Positions 47,986 to 59,104 are shown, counted from the first letter of the stretch. The stretch: DNA of 64,000 bases from Cedecea neteri NBRC 105707 = ATCC 33855 (GCF_001571265.1 NZ_BCTL01000009.1:58858-122857), one strand, 5' to 3'. Numbers and translations: made by a program. The notes: generated from the letters alone by a model not told the origin.

Positions 47986-48984
47986 CTACTGTGTCGCGCT
48001 CGTAGCCTCTTCAGCATTGACCACACCATTTCTGGCCGACTGCACTGCCGCCGTTGCCGCAGGTCTTTGCCCCGCAGAGACCACGACGGGATAACCCGCA
48101 CGTCTGTAAAGCGCTTTCTCGACTAACGCTTTCTCCACGCCGCTACCGGCCCGGAACTCGCTAAACCCAGCGGGAAGGACATACGGCATGGTTTGCGTAT
48201 TCTGCTGCTCATCCTGAGAAAGCGGCCGATGAACTTCGACATAGCGAACGCCGTTAGGCTCAACGGAGTATTTCACCGGATCGTTAATCACCCTCACCGG
48301 CGTGCCGCTTCGTGTTTGCTCAAACAGCGCTTTAATGTCGGGGGCATTCATTCTGATACAACCCGAGCTAACGCGCAGCCCTACGCTGTCCGGCGCGCTG
48401 GTGCCGTGGATCAGATATTCCCCGTTGCCATAAGCCAACCGCATGGCAAAACGCCCCAGCGGATTATTAGGCCCGGCAGGCACGACAGGCGGCAGCTTGA
48501 TCCCTCTCTCCAGGGATCGCTGGCGAATACCGGCGGTAGGTGTCCAGGTGGGGTTCGGGATCTTTTGCCCAATCTTTGTTGTCATCAGCGGCGTTTCCAG
48601 CCCTTGCAGGCCAATGCCAATCGGGTAGACCTGCACGATGTTTTGGCCCGGCGGGAAGTAATACAGCCGCAGTTCCGCAAGATTCACCACAATACCCTCG
48701 CGCGGCACGTCCGGCAGCAGAAGCTGGCTGGGGATAGTCAGCACTGTTCCTGGTTTTGGCACCGGCGCAATGGTGTTATTGGCTTCCAACAGCAGCATCG
48801 CCCCGGTGTCAAAACGTCGGGCAATGGCCTGCAGGTTACGATCCCCTTCCTGAACCGTGTAAGTCTGGTTTTGACCAATCAGGCGGCTGCCTTCCGGCGG
48901 TAAGGGATAATCAAGGGCTAAAGCGGGCCGAATGGCGCTCAGTGCGCCGATAATAGCTAGTGTGAGTAGAGACGCGTATTTCAT
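47986..48984 (-). CDS. ldtE: L,D-transpeptidase LdtE
   Basis: A 332-residue periplasmic enzyme that makes 3-3 cross-links in peptidoglycan. Signal peptide ([23 protein letters not shown]), a LysM-type segment [19 protein letters not shown], then the YkuD domain with the catalytic [20 protein letters not shown] (His and Cys). The ATG with AGGA upstream gives the E. coli start; the longer upstream frame is not conserved. The Ala/Thr-rich C-terminus is variable. Confidence 0.95.
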   Translation of the reverse strand: MKYASLLTLAIIGALSAIRPALALDYPLPPEGSRLIGQNQTYTVQEGDRNLQAIARRFDTGAMLLLEANNTIAPVPKPGTVLTIPSQLLLPDVPREGIVVNLAELRLYYFPPGQNIVQVYPIGIGLQGLETPLMTTKIGQKIPNPTWTPTAGIRQRSLERGIKLPPVVPAGPNNPLGRFAMRLAYGNGEYLIHGTSAPDSVGLRVSSGCIRMNAPDIKALFEQTRSGTPVRVINDPVKYSVEPNGVRYVEVHRPLSQDEQQNTQTMPYVLPAGFSEFRAGSGVEKALVEKALYRRAGYPVVVSAGQRPAATAAVQSARNGVVNAEEATSATQ

Positions 48985-49093
48985 ACTTTTTATTCCTGTA
49001 GTCGCGCTGGCGGGCACCAGCAGGCTGAAAGACAAGCGAGGCAGAAAACCGCCTCGCAAAACAGGACCATAGGTATGATTAAGTTTAGCTAAC

Positions 49094-49510
49094 TTAAATA
49101 AGATTGGAGGCTTGGTTGCGAATTGCGCGAATCATCGCTTCCAGCCCCTGAGAGCGGGACGGCGTCAGATGCTGAGCGAGCGCCATTTTTTCAAACCACG
49201 GGCGCACGTCAAACGCCACGATATCCTGCGGCGTCATCTGCTGATAGAGAATAAACACGATAGCGATCAGTCCCTTAACAATAGCGGCATCGCTGTCGCC
49301 CTCAAGCGTAATCACGCCGTCGGGCTGCTGGTGCATGACTATCCATACCTGGCTCTGGCAGCCCTGAATAATATGCTCCGGCTTATGCTGGTTCGCCGCC
49401 AGTTCCGGCAGGCGGCTACCCAGTTCAATAATGTAGAGATACTTCTCTTCCCAGTTCGCACAGCGGCTGAAGTTTTTTAGCAGTTTGTCTTTATCCGGCA
49501 GCGTGGCCAT
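49094..49510 (-). CDS. sufE: Cysteine desulfurase sulfur acceptor SufE
   Basis: A 138-residue protein that takes the persulfide from SufS and passes it to SufB. The acceptor cysteine lies in [11 protein letters not shown]. The start [11 protein letters not shown] corresponds to E. coli SufE; an upstream extension is antisense to nothing conserved. Last gene of the suf operon, 11 bases after sufS. Confidence 0.97.
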   Translation of the reverse strand: MATLPDKDKLLKNFSRCANWEEKYLYIIELGSRLPELAANQHKPEHIIQGCQSQVWIVMHQQPDGVITLEGDSDAAIVKGLIAIVFILYQQMTPQDIVAFDVRPWFEKMALAQHLTPSRSQGLEAMIRAIRNQASNLI

Positions 49511-49521
49511 GACCGTCTCCG

Positions 49522-50742
49522 TTATCCTAACAGGCTGTGAATACGCTGCAGGCCAGCGACCAGGCGATCCACTTCTTGCTCGGTATTGTACATGGCAAAG
49601 GAGGCGCGGCACATGGCCGGCACGCTATAGAACGCCATCAGCGGCATGGCACAATGGTGCCCGGTACGCACCGCAATGCCGTAGTTGTCGAGGAAGCTGC
49701 CGACGTCATAGGCATGGTGTTTACCGAGATTAAACGCCAGCACGCCACGGCGCTCTTCCGGGCCGTATACGGTAAGTTCGGGCACGGCCTGCAGCGCATG
49801 TTGAGCGTAGCGCATCAGGTTGCGTTCATACTCGCCAATTGCGCCCATACCCAGCCCTTCAACGTAGCTCAGCGCCGCCCCAAGGCCAATAATGCCGGCC
49901 GTGTTTGGCGTCCCTGCTTCAAAGCGCCACGGGGCCGCAGCGTATGTCGTCCCCGCGGTCAGGCTGACGGTAGCAATCATCGAGCCCCCGCCTTCCCACG
50001 GCGGCATATCCTGCAGAATGCTTTCTTTCACATATAACACGCCAATCCCCGTTGGCCCGTAGATCTTGTGCCCGGAGAAAAGATAAAAATCACAGTCCAG
50101 CGCCGCGACATCCGTGACGTGGTGCATCACCGCCTGAGCACCATCCACCAGCACTTTGACGCCGGCATGATGCGCCGTAGCAATCATCTCTTTGACCGGA
50201 TTCTCGGTGCCGAGCACGTTAGAAACGTGCGTAATGGCCAGTAACTTTGTGCGCTCGTCGATAAGCGTCGGGAAGACCTCAAGCTGCAGCGTGCCGTCCT
50301 GGTTCAGCGGGATAACGCGCAGTTCTGCCCCGGTACGTTCACACAACATCTGCCACGGCACGATGTTAGCGTGATGCTCCATGGCGCTAATGATGATGTT
50401 ATCCCCGGCCTGCACGTTGGCGTTGCCCCAGCTGTTGGCCACGAGGTTTATCCCCTCGGTGGTGCCACGGACAAAAACAATTTCTTCCGGTTTTGCCGCG
50501 TTGATAAACCGTGCCGCCTGGTTACGCACGTTTTCCATCAACGTGGTCGCTTCCGCGCTCAGCGTGTGAATGCCCCGGTGCACTGCGGCATAACCATGAT
50601 GATAAAACTCAAGCTCGGCGTTGATGACCTGCTGCGGTTTCTGCGCGCTGGCGGCGCTATCCAGATAGGCCAGCGGCTGCCCGTTGACCTCACGGCTCAG
50701 TATCGGGAAATCCGCCCTGACCTGCTCAATTGAAAAACTCAT
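49522..50742 (-). CDS. sufS: Cysteine desulfurase SufS
   Basis: A 406-residue class V PLP enzyme that draws sulfur from cysteine. The PLP lysine is in [13 protein letters not shown] and the persulfide-forming cysteine in [11 protein letters not shown]. The start overlaps the sufD stop by an ATGA junction. It works with SufE under iron limitation and oxidative stress. Confidence 0.98.
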   Translation of the reverse strand: MSFSIEQVRADFPILSREVNGQPLAYLDSAASAQKPQQVINAELEFYHHGYAAVHRGIHTLSAEATTLMENVRNQAARFINAAKPEEIVFVRGTTEGINLVANSWGNANVQAGDNIIISAMEHHANIVPWQMLCERTGAELRVIPLNQDGTLQLEVFPTLIDERTKLLAITHVSNVLGTENPVKEMIATAHHAGVKVLVDGAQAVMHHVTDVAALDCDFYLFSGHKIYGPTGIGVLYVKESILQDMPPWEGGGSMIATVSLTAGTTYAAAPWRFEAGTPNTAGIIGLGAALSYVEGLGMGAIGEYERNLMRYAQHALQAVPELTVYGPEERRGVLAFNLGKHHAYDVGSFLDNYGIAVRTGHHCAMPLMAFYSVPAMCRASFAMYNTEQEVDRLVAGLQRIHSLLG

Positions 50743-52019
50743 GCCTCGCCCCCTGCAAAGCGCCGGGCGATACGCGCCAGCACCTGCTGTTTTAAGGCCT
50801 CGTCGCGAATACTTTCGGTAAGCTCTGCGGCAAAGGCGAAGATTATCATCTGCTGCGCGGCCTGTTCGCTGATGCCACGCGAGCGCAGGTAGAACATCTG
50901 CTCATCGTCAATACGTCCGATAGTCGCGCCGTGGCTGCACTTCACGTCATCGGCGTAGATTTCCAGCTGCGGCTTGGTATCCACTTCCGCAAGACGGCCA
51001 AGCAGCAGGTTGTTGTTGGTCATCTGCCCGTCGGTTTTAATCGCGTGCTGAGCCACTTTGATCATACCGTTAAACACCGCGCGGCCTTTGTCACGCACGA
51101 TAGTTTTATGCAGCTGACGGCTGTTACAGTAGCCCTTGTTGTGCTCAAGCCAGGTTCGGGTATCGCACACTTCGTTATTCACCGGCAGCGCCAGGCTGTT
51201 GATGTGCAGCTGGTTGTTCTCGCCGTTAAGCTGCGTGCTGGTGTTGTGACGCAGTACCGCCGCCCCCAGCAAGAAGCTGTTGCTGTGAACCGTCGAGTCC
51301 TGCTCAATCAGCAGATCGTTGTGCGCAAAGTGATAGCTGGCCGCATTTTCAAACGCCAGTTTGTAGTGGCTGAGCTGCGCGTTGGCGGCCACTTCAGCGG
51401 TAAACCGCGAACCGGTAAAATGTGTCGCATCGTCAAGGCTGACGAAGTGCTCAATCACCGTGGCCTGAGCGCCCTGCTCGAGAATCAGGTGATGACGGTA
51501 ATGGGCCGTCGCCATCTCCTGCCCTGCGCTACCACGAGTGACGTGCATCAGCAGCAGCGTTTTCTCAGGCTGCGTATTTCGCACCACGCGGATATGCGTC
51601 ACGGTCTCCGCCAGGCTTTCAGTGAGGTGCAGGAAAACTTCGCCCTGAATCGGCGCGGGCAGCGTCTGGCGGTTATCGTCAATGCTAATCACAAAACCGC
51701 TATCGGTGATGTCATCACTCAGTTCGGCGCTGAAACGCCCGTCCACAAACACCAGCCGCAGCGCGTCTACCGGCAGGGCGAGCTCGTCACGCTGTTGCGC
51801 ACTTAAAGGTGACTGCGGCGCAAATACAAACTGATTGTTCAGCAACCCGTCGAGCGGCGTGTACTTCCAGTTTTCATGCTTGCGCGTCGGCAGCCCAAGA
51901 CGTAGCAGCTGTTGCATATGCTGCTGGGCCACCTGTGAGCGCCCGGTTCCCTGAGCCTCAAACAGGTGATGCCACTGCTGGAGCGCGTTGCCGTTACTGC
52001 TGTTCGGTAAGCCAGCCAT
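50739..52019 (-). CDS. sufD: Fe-S cluster scaffold component SufD
   Basis: A 426-residue beta-helix protein that pairs with SufB and binds Suf[22 protein letters not shown] at the start and KCSHGATIG in the form [20 protein letters not shown] near the end carry the histidine implicated at the cluster-assembly site. It overlaps sufC by 26 bases. Confidence 0.97.
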   Translation of the reverse strand: MAGLPNSSNGNALQQWHHLFEAQGTGRSQVAQQHMQQLLRLGLPTRKHENWKYTPLDGLLNNQFVFAPQSPLSAQQRDELALPVDALRLVFVDGRFSAELSDDITDSGFVISIDDNRQTLPAPIQGEVFLHLTESLAETVTHIRVVRNTQPEKTLLLMHVTRGSAGQEMATAHYRHHLILEQGAQATVIEHFVSLDDATHFTGSRFTAEVAANAQLSHYKLAFENAASYHFAHNDLLIEQDSTVHSNSFLLGAAVLRHNTSTQLNGENNQLHINSLALPVNNEVCDTRTWLEHNKGYCNSRQLHKTIVRDKGRAVFNGMIKVAQHAIKTDGQMTNNNLLLGRLAEVDTKPQLEIYADDVKCSHGATIGRIDDEQMFYLRSRGISEQAAQQMIIFAFAAELTESIRDEALKQQVLARIARRFAGGEA

Positions 52020-52740
52020 AACCCTGCTCCTCCAGTTGTTTCACCAGGCTAAAATCGCCAGATTTAACGATGCGCCCCTGATACAGCACGTGAACAAAGT
52101 CCGGCTTGATGTAGTCCAGGATACGCTGGTAGTGGGTGACCACAATGAATGAGCGTTTGCCGTCGCGCAGAGAGTTAACGCCCTCGGCGACAATCTTCAG
52201 GGCATCGATATCCAGCCCGGAGTCGGTCTCATCGAGGATGCACAGCTCCGGCTCCAGCACCGCCATTTGCAGAATGTCGTTACGCTTTTTCTCACCGCCG
52301 GAGAAGCCCACGTTCACCGAGCGGGTGAGCAAATCTTCCGGCATTTGCAGCAGCTTGATTTTCTCTTCCATCAGATCCTGAAAGTCGAAGCGATCCAACG
52401 ACTCAAGGCCACGGTATTCACGCACCGCATTCAGCGCGGTTTGCAGGAAGAACTGGTTGCTGACGCCGGGAATTTCTACCGGGTACTGGAAGGCCATAAA
52501 AATACCTTCGCCGGAGCGGTCTTCCGGCGACAGTTCCAGCAAATCTTTGCCCTTGAACTGCACCGAGCCGCCGGTCACTTCATAGTCTTCACGTCCGGCA
52601 AGCGTGGCGGATAAGGTACTTTTACCGGAGCCGTTTGGCCCCATGATGGCGTGGACTTCGCCCGGCTTCACTTCGAGGTTTAAGCCACGCAGGATCTCTT
52701 TATCCTCAACGCTGACCTGTAAATCTTTAATGCTTAACAT
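51994..52740 (-). CDS. sufC: Fe-S assembly ATPase SufC
   Basis: A 248-residue soluble ABC-type ATPase. Walker A is GPNGSGKST, the signature is FSGGEKKR, Walker B is LCILDETDSGLD, and the switch histidine is in VVTHYQ. It drives conformational change in the SufBC2D scaffold. It lies 16 bases after sufB. Confidence 0.98.
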   Translation of the reverse strand: MLSIKDLQVSVEDKEILRGLNLEVKPGEVHAIMGPNGSGKSTLSATLAGREDYEVTGGSVQFKGKDLLELSPEDRSGEGIFMAFQYPVEIPGVSNQFFLQTALNAVREYRGLESLDRFDFQDLMEEKIKLLQMPEDLLTRSVNVGFSGGEKKRNDILQMAVLEPELCILDETDSGLDIDALKIVAEGVNSLRDGKRSFIVVTHYQRILDYIKPDFVHVLYQGRIVKSGDFSLVKQLEEQGYGWLTEQQ

Positions 52741-52756
52741 AGTTTTCCCTTAATCC

Positions 52757-54238
52757 TTAACCGACGCTGTGTTCGAGGCTGATGGCTAATAATTTTTGTG
52801 CTTCCACCGCGAATTCGAGCGGTAACTCTGAGAACACGTCTTTGCAGAACCCATTGACGATCATTGAGATGGCGTCATCTTCGCTGATCCCGCGCTGCAG
52901 GCAGTAGAACAGCTGATCTTCACCGATACGCGACGTGGTGGCTTCGTGCTCCAGCTGCGCCGTGTTGTTGCGGCACTCCACGTACGGGAAGGTGTGCGCC
53001 CCGCTGTCCGGCCCGATCAACATCGAGTCGCACTGGGTGAAGTTACGGGCGTTGGTCGCGGTTGGCATGATCTTCACCAGGCCACGGTAGCTGTTCTGGC
53101 TATGACCGGCGGAGATCCCTTTCGAAATGATCGTCGATTTGGTGTTCTTACCGATGTGGATCATTTTTGTGCCGGTGTCCGCCTGCTGATGGCCGGAAGT
53201 CAACGCCACGGAGAAGAACTCGCCGATGGAGTTATCGCCACGCAGGATCACGCTCGGGTATTTCCAGGTGATGGCGGAGCCGGTTTCCGACTGCGTCCAG
53301 GACATCTTGCTGTTTTCGCCTTCGCACAGGGCGCGTTTGGTGACGAAGTTCAGGATGCCGCCGGTGTTGTTATCCCCCGGGAACCAGTTTTGCACCGTGG
53401 AGTACTTCACTTCCGCATCGCGATGAATAATGACCTCCACTACAGCAGCGTGCAGCTGATAGCTGTCGCGCACCGGCGCGGAACAGCCTTCGATGTAGCT
53501 CACGTAGCTGCCTTCATCCGCCACTAAAATCGTGCGTTCGAACTGGCCGGTTTTTTCCGCGTTGATGCGGAAATAAGTGGACAGTTCCATCGGGCAGCGC
53601 ACGCCTTTCGGGATGTAGATAAAGGTGCCGTCGGAGGCCACTGCGGCGTTAAGCGCGGCGAAAAAGTTATCGTTCGACGGCACCACGGTACCCAGGTATT
53701 TTTTCACCAGCTCCGGGTAATCGTGAATGGCCTCGCCGAAGGAACAGAAGATAATGCCCTGCTCGGAGAGTTTTTCGCGGTAAGTGGTTGCGACAGAAAC
53801 GGAGTCAAAAATGGCGTCGACCGCTACTTCACTACCTTCCCGTACCGGCACGCCCAGTTGCTTAAACGCGTCTTCGACTTCATTAGTCAGGAAAGCATTC
53901 GGTGGCTGCTGCACCGCTCCGGGCTGTGAGGCGCAGGTGTCGTCACAGCTCCCGCAGGATGGCGCGGAGTAGTAACTGTAATCCTGATAATTCAGTTTGT
54001 CGTAATTTGCTTTTAGCCAGTGAGGCTCTTCCATTTTTAACCATGCATGGAAGGCGTTCAGGCGAAACTCCAGCATCCAGTCCGGTTCGTTACGACGGGC
54101 AGAAATTGCCCGAACCACCTCTTCGTTTATGCCTTTCGCCAGCTGCTCGGTTTGCAGCTCGGTGAAAAAGCCCTCTTTATAATTGAGGTTGCCGGTCCAG
54201 GTTTTGACATCGTCAGTTGCTTCAGTATTACGAGACAT
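52757..54238 (-). CDS. sufB: Fe-S cluster scaffold protein SufB
   Basis: A 493-residue scaffold. The assembly-site cysteine is kept in NFTQCDSML (E. coli Cys405) and the glutamate in [12 protein letters not shown] (E. coli Glu434). The neighbouring cysteine of E. coli (LIGANCGAH) is serine here (LIGPDSGAH), so that one is not essential. Two single-residue deletions near the N-terminus explain the two-residue difference in length. The start [10 protein letters not shown] is conserved. Confidence 0.98.
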   Translation of the reverse strand: MSRNTEATDDVKTWTGNLNYKEGFFTELQTEQLAKGINEEVVRAISARRNEPDWMLEFRLNAFHAWLKMEEPHWLKANYDKLNYQDYSYYSAPSCGSCDDTCASQPGAVQQPPNAFLTNEVEDAFKQLGVPVREGSEVAVDAIFDSVSVATTYREKLSEQGIIFCSFGEAIHDYPELVKKYLGTVVPSNDNFFAALNAAVASDGTFIYIPKGVRCPMELSTYFRINAEKTGQFERTILVADEGSYVSYIEGCSAPVRDSYQLHAAVVEVIIHRDAEVKYSTVQNWFPGDNNTGGILNFVTKRALCEGENSKMSWTQSETGSAITWKYPSVILRGDNSIGEFFSVALTSGHQQADTGTKMIHIGKNTKSTIISKGISAGHSQNSYRGLVKIMPTATNARNFTQCDSMLIGPDSGAHTFPYVECRNNTAQLEHEATTSRIGEDQLFYCLQRGISEDDAISMIVNGFCKDVFSELPLEFAVEAQKLLAISLEHSVG

Positions 54239-54246
54239 AGTACCGC

Positions 54247-54615
54247 CTATACCCCAAAGCTTTCGCCGCAGCCGCACTCGTGCTGCGCTTTCGGGTTATT
54301 AAATTTAAAGATCTGATTCAGGCCTTCACGCACGTAGTCCACTTCCGTGCCGTCGATAAAAGGCATGGCGGAGAGCGGCACCCACAGGCGCGCGCCGTCA
54401 AACTCATAGACCAGATCGTCCGGTTTCGGCTCGGTGACCGTGTCCAGCACGTAGCCAAAGCCTGCGCAGCCCGTCTGTTTAATGCTCAGGCGAATGCCCT
54501 GTAGCTCAGGTTGTTTTGCGGCCAGGTCGCGGATATGCGCACTGGCGGCCGGGGTCAGGGTCAGCCCCTGCCAGGCAAAATCATTGGGATCAAAGGAACC
54601 GGTTTGCACATCCAT
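54247..54615 (-). CDS. sufA: Fe-S cluster carrier SufA
   Basis: A 122-residue A-type carrier of the HesB/IscA family. The three cluster-binding cysteines are in [10 protein letters not shown] and the terminal [10 protein letters not shown]. It is the first gene of sufABCDSE, preceded by a Fur-type box. Confidence 0.98.
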   Translation of the reverse strand: MDVQTGSFDPNDFAWQGLTLTPAASAHIRDLAAKQPELQGIRLSIKQTGCAGFGYVLDTVTEPKPDDLVYEFDGARLWVPLSAMPFIDGTEVDYVREGLNQIFKFNNPKAQHECGCGESFGV

Positions 54616-55139
54616 TCTTCACCTCATTGCTCTCTGCGCCCGAAGGCCGATACCCTTATGTTAATGATAACAATTATCAATACAACGTTATGAAAACAGG
54701 GGTATTCGCGAAACGCTGGTTTTTTGGGCGTCTTTACTAAGGATAGACCGTCACGGAACTCTTGCAGATGGCGAAAAGAGCTGTTTAAGCCACTGGTGTA
54801 AAAGGAAATATCAAAGATGAAAAACGCCTGAGTCGGGCAAGGGAAAAGATGTATAGAAAATATCTATTTATGTGATTGGCAGCTCGAAAAGGCTAAAAAG
54901 AAGGACTTAAATACAGAACAATAAGTTATAAAAAACCTCCTTAAGACAAATAAGGTCAAAAAAATCTTTTTTTGGCCTGTAGCAGCTACACAGGTTCATT
55001 CTCCTATCTTACCCCTGGAAGGAACGCTATTAAGTGCTCTACCTGGAGGGTAAGTCGGTGACATGATTGGAATCCTGCTAATTGAGATTTATGCACTAAG
55101 GATGTATTATTTTCATAACATAAATAATGAGATACACAA
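54616..55139. other. Intergenic region sufA-acyltransferase
   Basis: Left part is the suf promoter region. The remainder, from about 54780, is AT-rich and has no gene; it includes a 26-base hairpin-forming sequence at 54953-54978 (AGGTCAAAAAAA against TTTTTTTGGCCT). Confidence 0.5.
54661..54681 (-). promoter_or_regulatory. Fur box of the suf operon
   Basis: AATGATAACAATTATCA matches the Fur consensus of inverted GATAAT units and lies about 48 bases before the sufA start. suf is Fur-repressed and IscR/OxyR-activated in E. coli. Confidence 0.8.
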
Positions 55140-56126
55140 ATGAGCACTGGGCGTGTTAACTGGGTTGACTCCTTAAGATTCTTAGGGATTTTCTATATTT
55201 ATCTTGGTCATTTCGAAACAAACGCAGGGAAGCTTTATCCTTTTGTTTTTTCATTTCACGTTCCGTTATTTTTCTTTATATCAGGTCTGTTCGCAAAGCA
55301 AATTCGCGAAGCGTCTGACATATACAAAGTAGCGATAAAATCATTTAGAAAAATAATAATTCCATATATAGCATTCTCGGTAATTGCTTTAATCATTATC
55401 GCTATCCACGGAGATTGGAGTCTGGACAAGACCATTGAAAATGGAGTTCTGGCTATTTACGGCATACGTAATCATATTTACGCCGGGTCTCTATGGTTTT
55501 TGCCGTGTCTTTTTGTGGTAATCATTTATCACTCAATTATTTCTTACGTATTGCGTAATAGATTTGTTGTTCTACTTGTCTCTTTCATCATTTACATGAT
55601 TGCTTCATCGTATTCAATAGTCAGCAATCCGTCCTGGTTTTTTAATGCCGACAGCGCACTATGTTATCTGGTTTATTATTCTCTTGGAGGATGTGTATCT
55701 TCTATCTTGTTACAAGACCCCAATAATTACAATCAAGCCAATAAAATTATTTTCCTTTGCGTATCGTTTTTATCGTTATATTTTGCAGCCATGTGTTACT
55801 TTAAAGGTGCTGACTTTTACTTCGCCAACTTCTCTTCTCCACAAGTCCGGCTGGCGTTATCATTTTTGATCACGGCGATTCTTTTCATTCCAAACATTTA
55901 TCTGGCATCACTTATTAAATGGGGTCCCATATCAACGCTAGGAAAAGCAACGCTTGTTCTGTGTGGCACAGAACAAATACTAAAGCTAATGATGTCTTCA
56001 ATATTTGAATCAATTGGGTTAAAGGTTACTCTTGTCAATCCTCTTGAAGCAGTTTTATACACAGCCATATGCTTTGTTGTTTCCTATTTCACAATAGTAA
56101 AAATTTATAACAACATATCAAAGTGA
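55140..56126 (+). CDS. Acyltransferase family 3 membrane protein
   Basis: A 328-residue polytopic protein with about ten hydrophobic helices. The N-terminal VDSLRFLGIFYIYLGHF carries the conserved histidine of the acyltransferase 3 (OafA/NodX/WecH) family, and FSFHVPLFFFISGLF follows. Members O-acetylate surface sugars, lipids or peptides. The gene is much AT-richer than its neighbours, uses rare codons such as ATA and AGA freely, and stands alone, so recent transfer is likely. The substrate cannot be told; no polysaccharide genes are near. The ribosome site is weak (AATGAGATACACAA). Confidence 0.85.
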   Translation: MSTGRVNWVDSLRFLGIFYIYLGHFETNAGKLYPFVFSFHVPLFFFISGLFAKQIREASDIYKVAIKSFRKIIIPYIAFSVIALIIIAIHGDWSLDKTIENGVLAIYGIRNHIYAGSLWFLPCLFVVIIYHSIISYVLRNRFVVLLVSFIIYMIASSYSIVSNPSWFFNADSALCYLVYYSLGGCVSSILLQDPNNYNQANKIIFLCVSFLSLYFAAMCYFKGADFYFANFSSPQVRLALSFLITAILFIPNIYLASLIKWGPISTLGKATLVLCGTEQILKLMMSSIFESIGLKVTLVNPLEAVLYTAICFVVSYFTIVKIYNNISK

Positions 56127-56490
56127 AAATCATGGCACCGCAGGGTGCCATGTGCTTACATTTCACACCAGCCCTTTGCTGTGTAAATCAACCGTGAGAA
56201 GGATCCGCCGGACATCCTTTTGCTTTCCCCGCTTAGGGTTACCCTTCTTTCAGTAGCAACACCAGTTGCCGAATTTTAGTTACTAAAGAACGACTAGCAG
56301 TTACTACAGCGATCGTTACCCCTTCACCAATAATTCTGCCCGTTACAGACTTCAAGTTAGGGCCTTTTGCACTACCAATAAGCGTATTTTTAACCATACT
56401 GTAGTTCCATTTCCCACCTGACAACAGAGTTCTCATTTCCGTCTCAAATGTAAACACGATGACCCGCTTGATAAAAGGGAGCTTAGCCTG
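56127..56490. other. Intergenic region acyltransferase-UbiB-like gene
   Basis: A hairpin ATGGCACC/GGGTGCCAT follows the acyltransferase stop (56132-56152). A minus-strand frame at 56239-56434 could give a 65-residue basic peptide with a hydrophobic middle, but I have no family match and do not call it a gene. An AAGGAT/ATCCTT inverted repeat lies at 56200-56220. Confidence 0.4.
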
Positions 56491-58131
56491 ATGCTGAAAA
56501 TGATTATGGTCACCGCCCGCGATCGCGTGAGGCTACAGGAAATCACCGGCGTTTTTCTCCGCTATGGATTGCAGGACATTGTGCGTTTGCTGGGCCTGTC
56601 CTCGCTGCATGACAAAATACGTGGCGGCGGCCAACACGATGCCTTGCCGATGCCGCAGCGCCTGTGCGCGGCGCTTGAAGAACTGGGCCCGACATTCGTT
56701 AAGCTCGGGCAAATTCTCTCGACCCGCAGCGACCTGCTCGAACCCGCATGGACGGAAGCGCTTAGCCAGTTAAATTCCGGCGCCAGCCCTCTGCCCTGGC
56801 CGCAGCTTGAACCGTGGGTTGTGGCGACGCTCGGGGCTCCGCCTGCGGAGGTTTTCGCCACCTTCGATGAAACTCCGCTCGCCAGCGGCTCGATAGCCCA
56901 AATTCACCGGGCCACGCTAAAAAACGGCGATGAGGTTATCGTCAAAATTCAGCGCCCCGGCATTGAAACACCCCTCAAGGCCGACCTGCGTTTACTGCGT
57001 TACCTGGCGGAAAGCCTGGCCCAGCAGAGCGCGGCACTCGCTCGCTTTCAGCCGGTGATGCTGGTGCGTTATCTGGAAAACGCCCTGAATCAGGAACTGG
57101 ATTTTCGCCATGAGGCGGCCAACGGGGAAAAAATTTATCAGTTTTTCGCCGACACCGACGATGTTGTCATCCCGAAGATTTATTGGGACTGGTGCCACCC
57201 CACGCTGATGGTGCAGGCATTTTTGCCCGGCGTTGCACCGGTTGACGGTCAGCAGCTCGCTGCCGCCGGGTTTGACGGCCCGCTGCTTGCATGTAAAGGC
57301 GCAATGGCGTTCATCAATATGCTTTTTGAGCTGCGGACTTACCACGCAGATCCGCATCCCGGCAACGTCATGGCCCTGGCAGGCAACCGGGTCGGCTTTA
57401 TTGATTTCGGCATGGTGGGAAGCCTGAGCCAGGCTCGGCGAGATGAGCTGTTATCGCTGATTTACGCCATCAGCGAGCGAGACACCGGCGGCATTGTCGA
57501 TGCCCTCATCACGTGGAGCGGTCAGGATGCGTTGGATCTTAGTGAGCTGGAACTGGCGGCCAGCTATTTCCTGCAAAAACAGGGCAACCGCCCGCTACAG
57601 TTGGGAAAAGCGCTGACCGACATGCTTTCTACCGCCCGAGAATTTCAGCTGGCGCTGCCGCCGGATTTAGTTTTGTTGTTTAAGGCGCTGATCACCGCGG
57701 ACGGCGTATTGCTTAGAATGGACCCACAGTTCGACATCATCCGCATTCTTCGCCCGGTGATTAAAAGGGAGATGTTAAAACGCTATACCCGCCTCGGAAG
57801 CCGCAGGCGTCTGCTTAAACTTGGCAACCGGCTTCTGGAAAGCGGAGATTCGCTGCCACAAACCCTGCACCTGGTAATGCAACGGCTGCGTCACGGCAAA
57901 ATGCGCGCGGACATCAACGTAGAGAACATTAGCCAGCTAGGAAAGTCGCTTGAACGTGCCGCAGCCACGTTAGCGCTTGCCATTGTTTTAGCCGCTCTGA
58001 CGATAGCGATCGCGCCGTGGCTATTCGGGCTGAACTGGACGCTGTTTGGCATCCCATTTTTCCCTGTGCTTGGTTTATTGTGCGCCGTTGCGGGAAGCAC
58101 ATGGCTGGTATTTCGGCTGTTAAGACGGTGA
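56491..58131 (+). CDS. ABC1/UbiB-family protein kinase-like protein
   Basis: A 546-residue member of the atypical ABC1/ADCK/UbiB kinase-like family. Family marks are FVKLGQILSTRSDLL (the KxGQ motif), IAQIHRATLKNGDEVIVKIQRPG (nucleotide lysine), TYHADPHPGNV (catalytic loop) and FIDFGMVG (metal-binding DFG). Two C-terminal hydrophobic helices (about residues 485-540) anchor it. The chromosomal ubiB for ubiquinone synthesis normally sits with ubiE and ubiJ, so this is likely an extra paralogue with an unknown isoprenoid-lipid role. GGGAG lies nine bases before the ATG. Confidence 0.88.
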   Translation: MLKMIMVTARDRVRLQEITGVFLRYGLQDIVRLLGLSSLHDKIRGGGQHDALPMPQRLCAALEELGPTFVKLGQILSTRSDLLEPAWTEALSQLNSGASPLPWPQLEPWVVATLGAPPAEVFATFDETPLASGSIAQIHRATLKNGDEVIVKIQRPGIETPLKADLRLLRYLAESLAQQSAALARFQPVMLVRYLENALNQELDFRHEAANGEKIYQFFADTDDVVIPKIYWDWCHPTLMVQAFLPGVAPVDGQQLAAAGFDGPLLACKGAMAFINMLFELRTYHADPHPGNVMALAGNRVGFIDFGMVGSLSQARRDELLSLIYAISERDTGGIVDALITWSGQDALDLSELELAASYFLQKQGNRPLQLGKALTDMLSTAREFQLALPPDLVLLFKALITADGVLLRMDPQFDIIRILRPVIKREMLKRYTRLGSRRRLLKLGNRLLESGDSLPQTLHLVMQRLRHGKMRADINVENISQLGKSLERAAATLALAIVLAALTIAIAPWLFGLNWTLFGIPFFPVLGLLCAVAGSTWLVFRLLRR

Positions 58132-58173
58132 GAGGTTACGACATCGGAACCTGGCTCCGATGTCGTAACAATA

Positions 58174-58998
58174 TTAACGCGCAGTATGCTGCAGCACCGG
58201 ATAGGTAAACAGCAATAAATGGGTGATATTCAGCCCGACGTGGAACGCCACGGCAACCCACAGTCGCCCGCTCCACATCCATGCCAGACCATAAATAAGC
58301 CCGGCCAGCGCAGCGAAAATAATCAGCAGTGGCCCCCCAGCAAAATGGAGTCCACCGAATATCGCGGCTGAAAGAATCAGCGCCATAACCGGATGCATAA
58401 AGCCGGATAAACGCTGCTGGAGATAGCCCCGGAACAACGCTTCTTCCGCCAGGGAAACAAAGAAGATATTGGCAAACAGGAACGGCAGCAGCCACTGCGG
58501 AGAATGTGGCTCAATTTTCAATCCACCCAGCGCCACCGCCAGCAGCAGCAAACCGGGGATCAACGCAACCAGCAGGATCCACCAGGGCTTCGCAGGCTGA
58601 TATTTCGGCTCGCTAACAAACAGCGATTTCATCCCCACCAGCAGAATAAAGGGCACCAGCGCTTTGTCGAAGTTGTAATACATTGAGAACGGCGCGCTTT
58701 GCGGCCCGGTAATAACCGAGTCCAGCACCTTTGGATTATGGAAACCGGGAACAGCATGGAGGGTCAGCGCTACCGAGGCGACAACCAGCAAAAATTCAAG
58801 CGCGTAGCGCACGGGTTTTCTGTTTACGACTTTTAAATAAGCGACGGCAAGCACGGTGATTACCGCCAGTGAAGACAGCGCCCGCCAGTCGAGTACACCA
58901 TCAAAGGCCCCCCACACCACCGTCGCCAATAATAAGCCGAGAGAAATCTTTTTATTAAATTGCAAAACCAATAAGGCCGCAGCCAGTAATATCCACAT
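58174..58998 (-). CDS. CPBP family intramembrane protease-like protein
   Basis: A 274-residue protein with about eight helices. The CPBP (CAAX protease and bacteriocin-processing) motifs are present: EEALFRGYLQQRL, FGGLHFAGGP and FHVGLNITHLL, which supply the two glutamates and the histidines of the metal site. Homologues process prenylated or peptide substrates or give self-immunity to bacteriocins, but many have no known substrate. It is convergent with the UbiB-like gene and not found here in E. coli K-12. Confidence 0.88.
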   Translation of the reverse strand: MWILLAAALLVLQFNKKISLGLLLATVVWGAFDGVLDWRALSSLAVITVLAVAYLKVVNRKPVRYALEFLLVVASVALTLHAVPGFHNPKVLDSVITGPQSAPFSMYYNFDKALVPFILLVGMKSLFVSEPKYQPAKPWWILLVALIPGLLLLAVALGGLKIEPHSPQWLLPFLFANIFFVSLAEEALFRGYLQQRLSGFMHPVMALILSAAIFGGLHFAGGPLLIIFAALAGLIYGLAWMWSGRLWVAVAFHVGLNITHLLLFTYPVLQHTAR

Positions 58999-59104
58999 AG
59001 TTTGCCCTTAAATTTATAAACATCCTGCGGCGGGCTTTGTAGCAAAATTAGCTGCGGATATATAGCTTTTTAAGAAAATTATCACATGAAGAAATTACAA
59101 ATAG

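Noticed and set aside
56239..56457. Minus-strand frame with a possible 65-72 residue basic, partly hydrophobic peptide
   Set aside because: It resembles a small toxin or bacteriocin peptide only in general composition. The ribosome site is weak, there is no immunity or export gene next to it and I recognise no family, so it is mentioned but not called.
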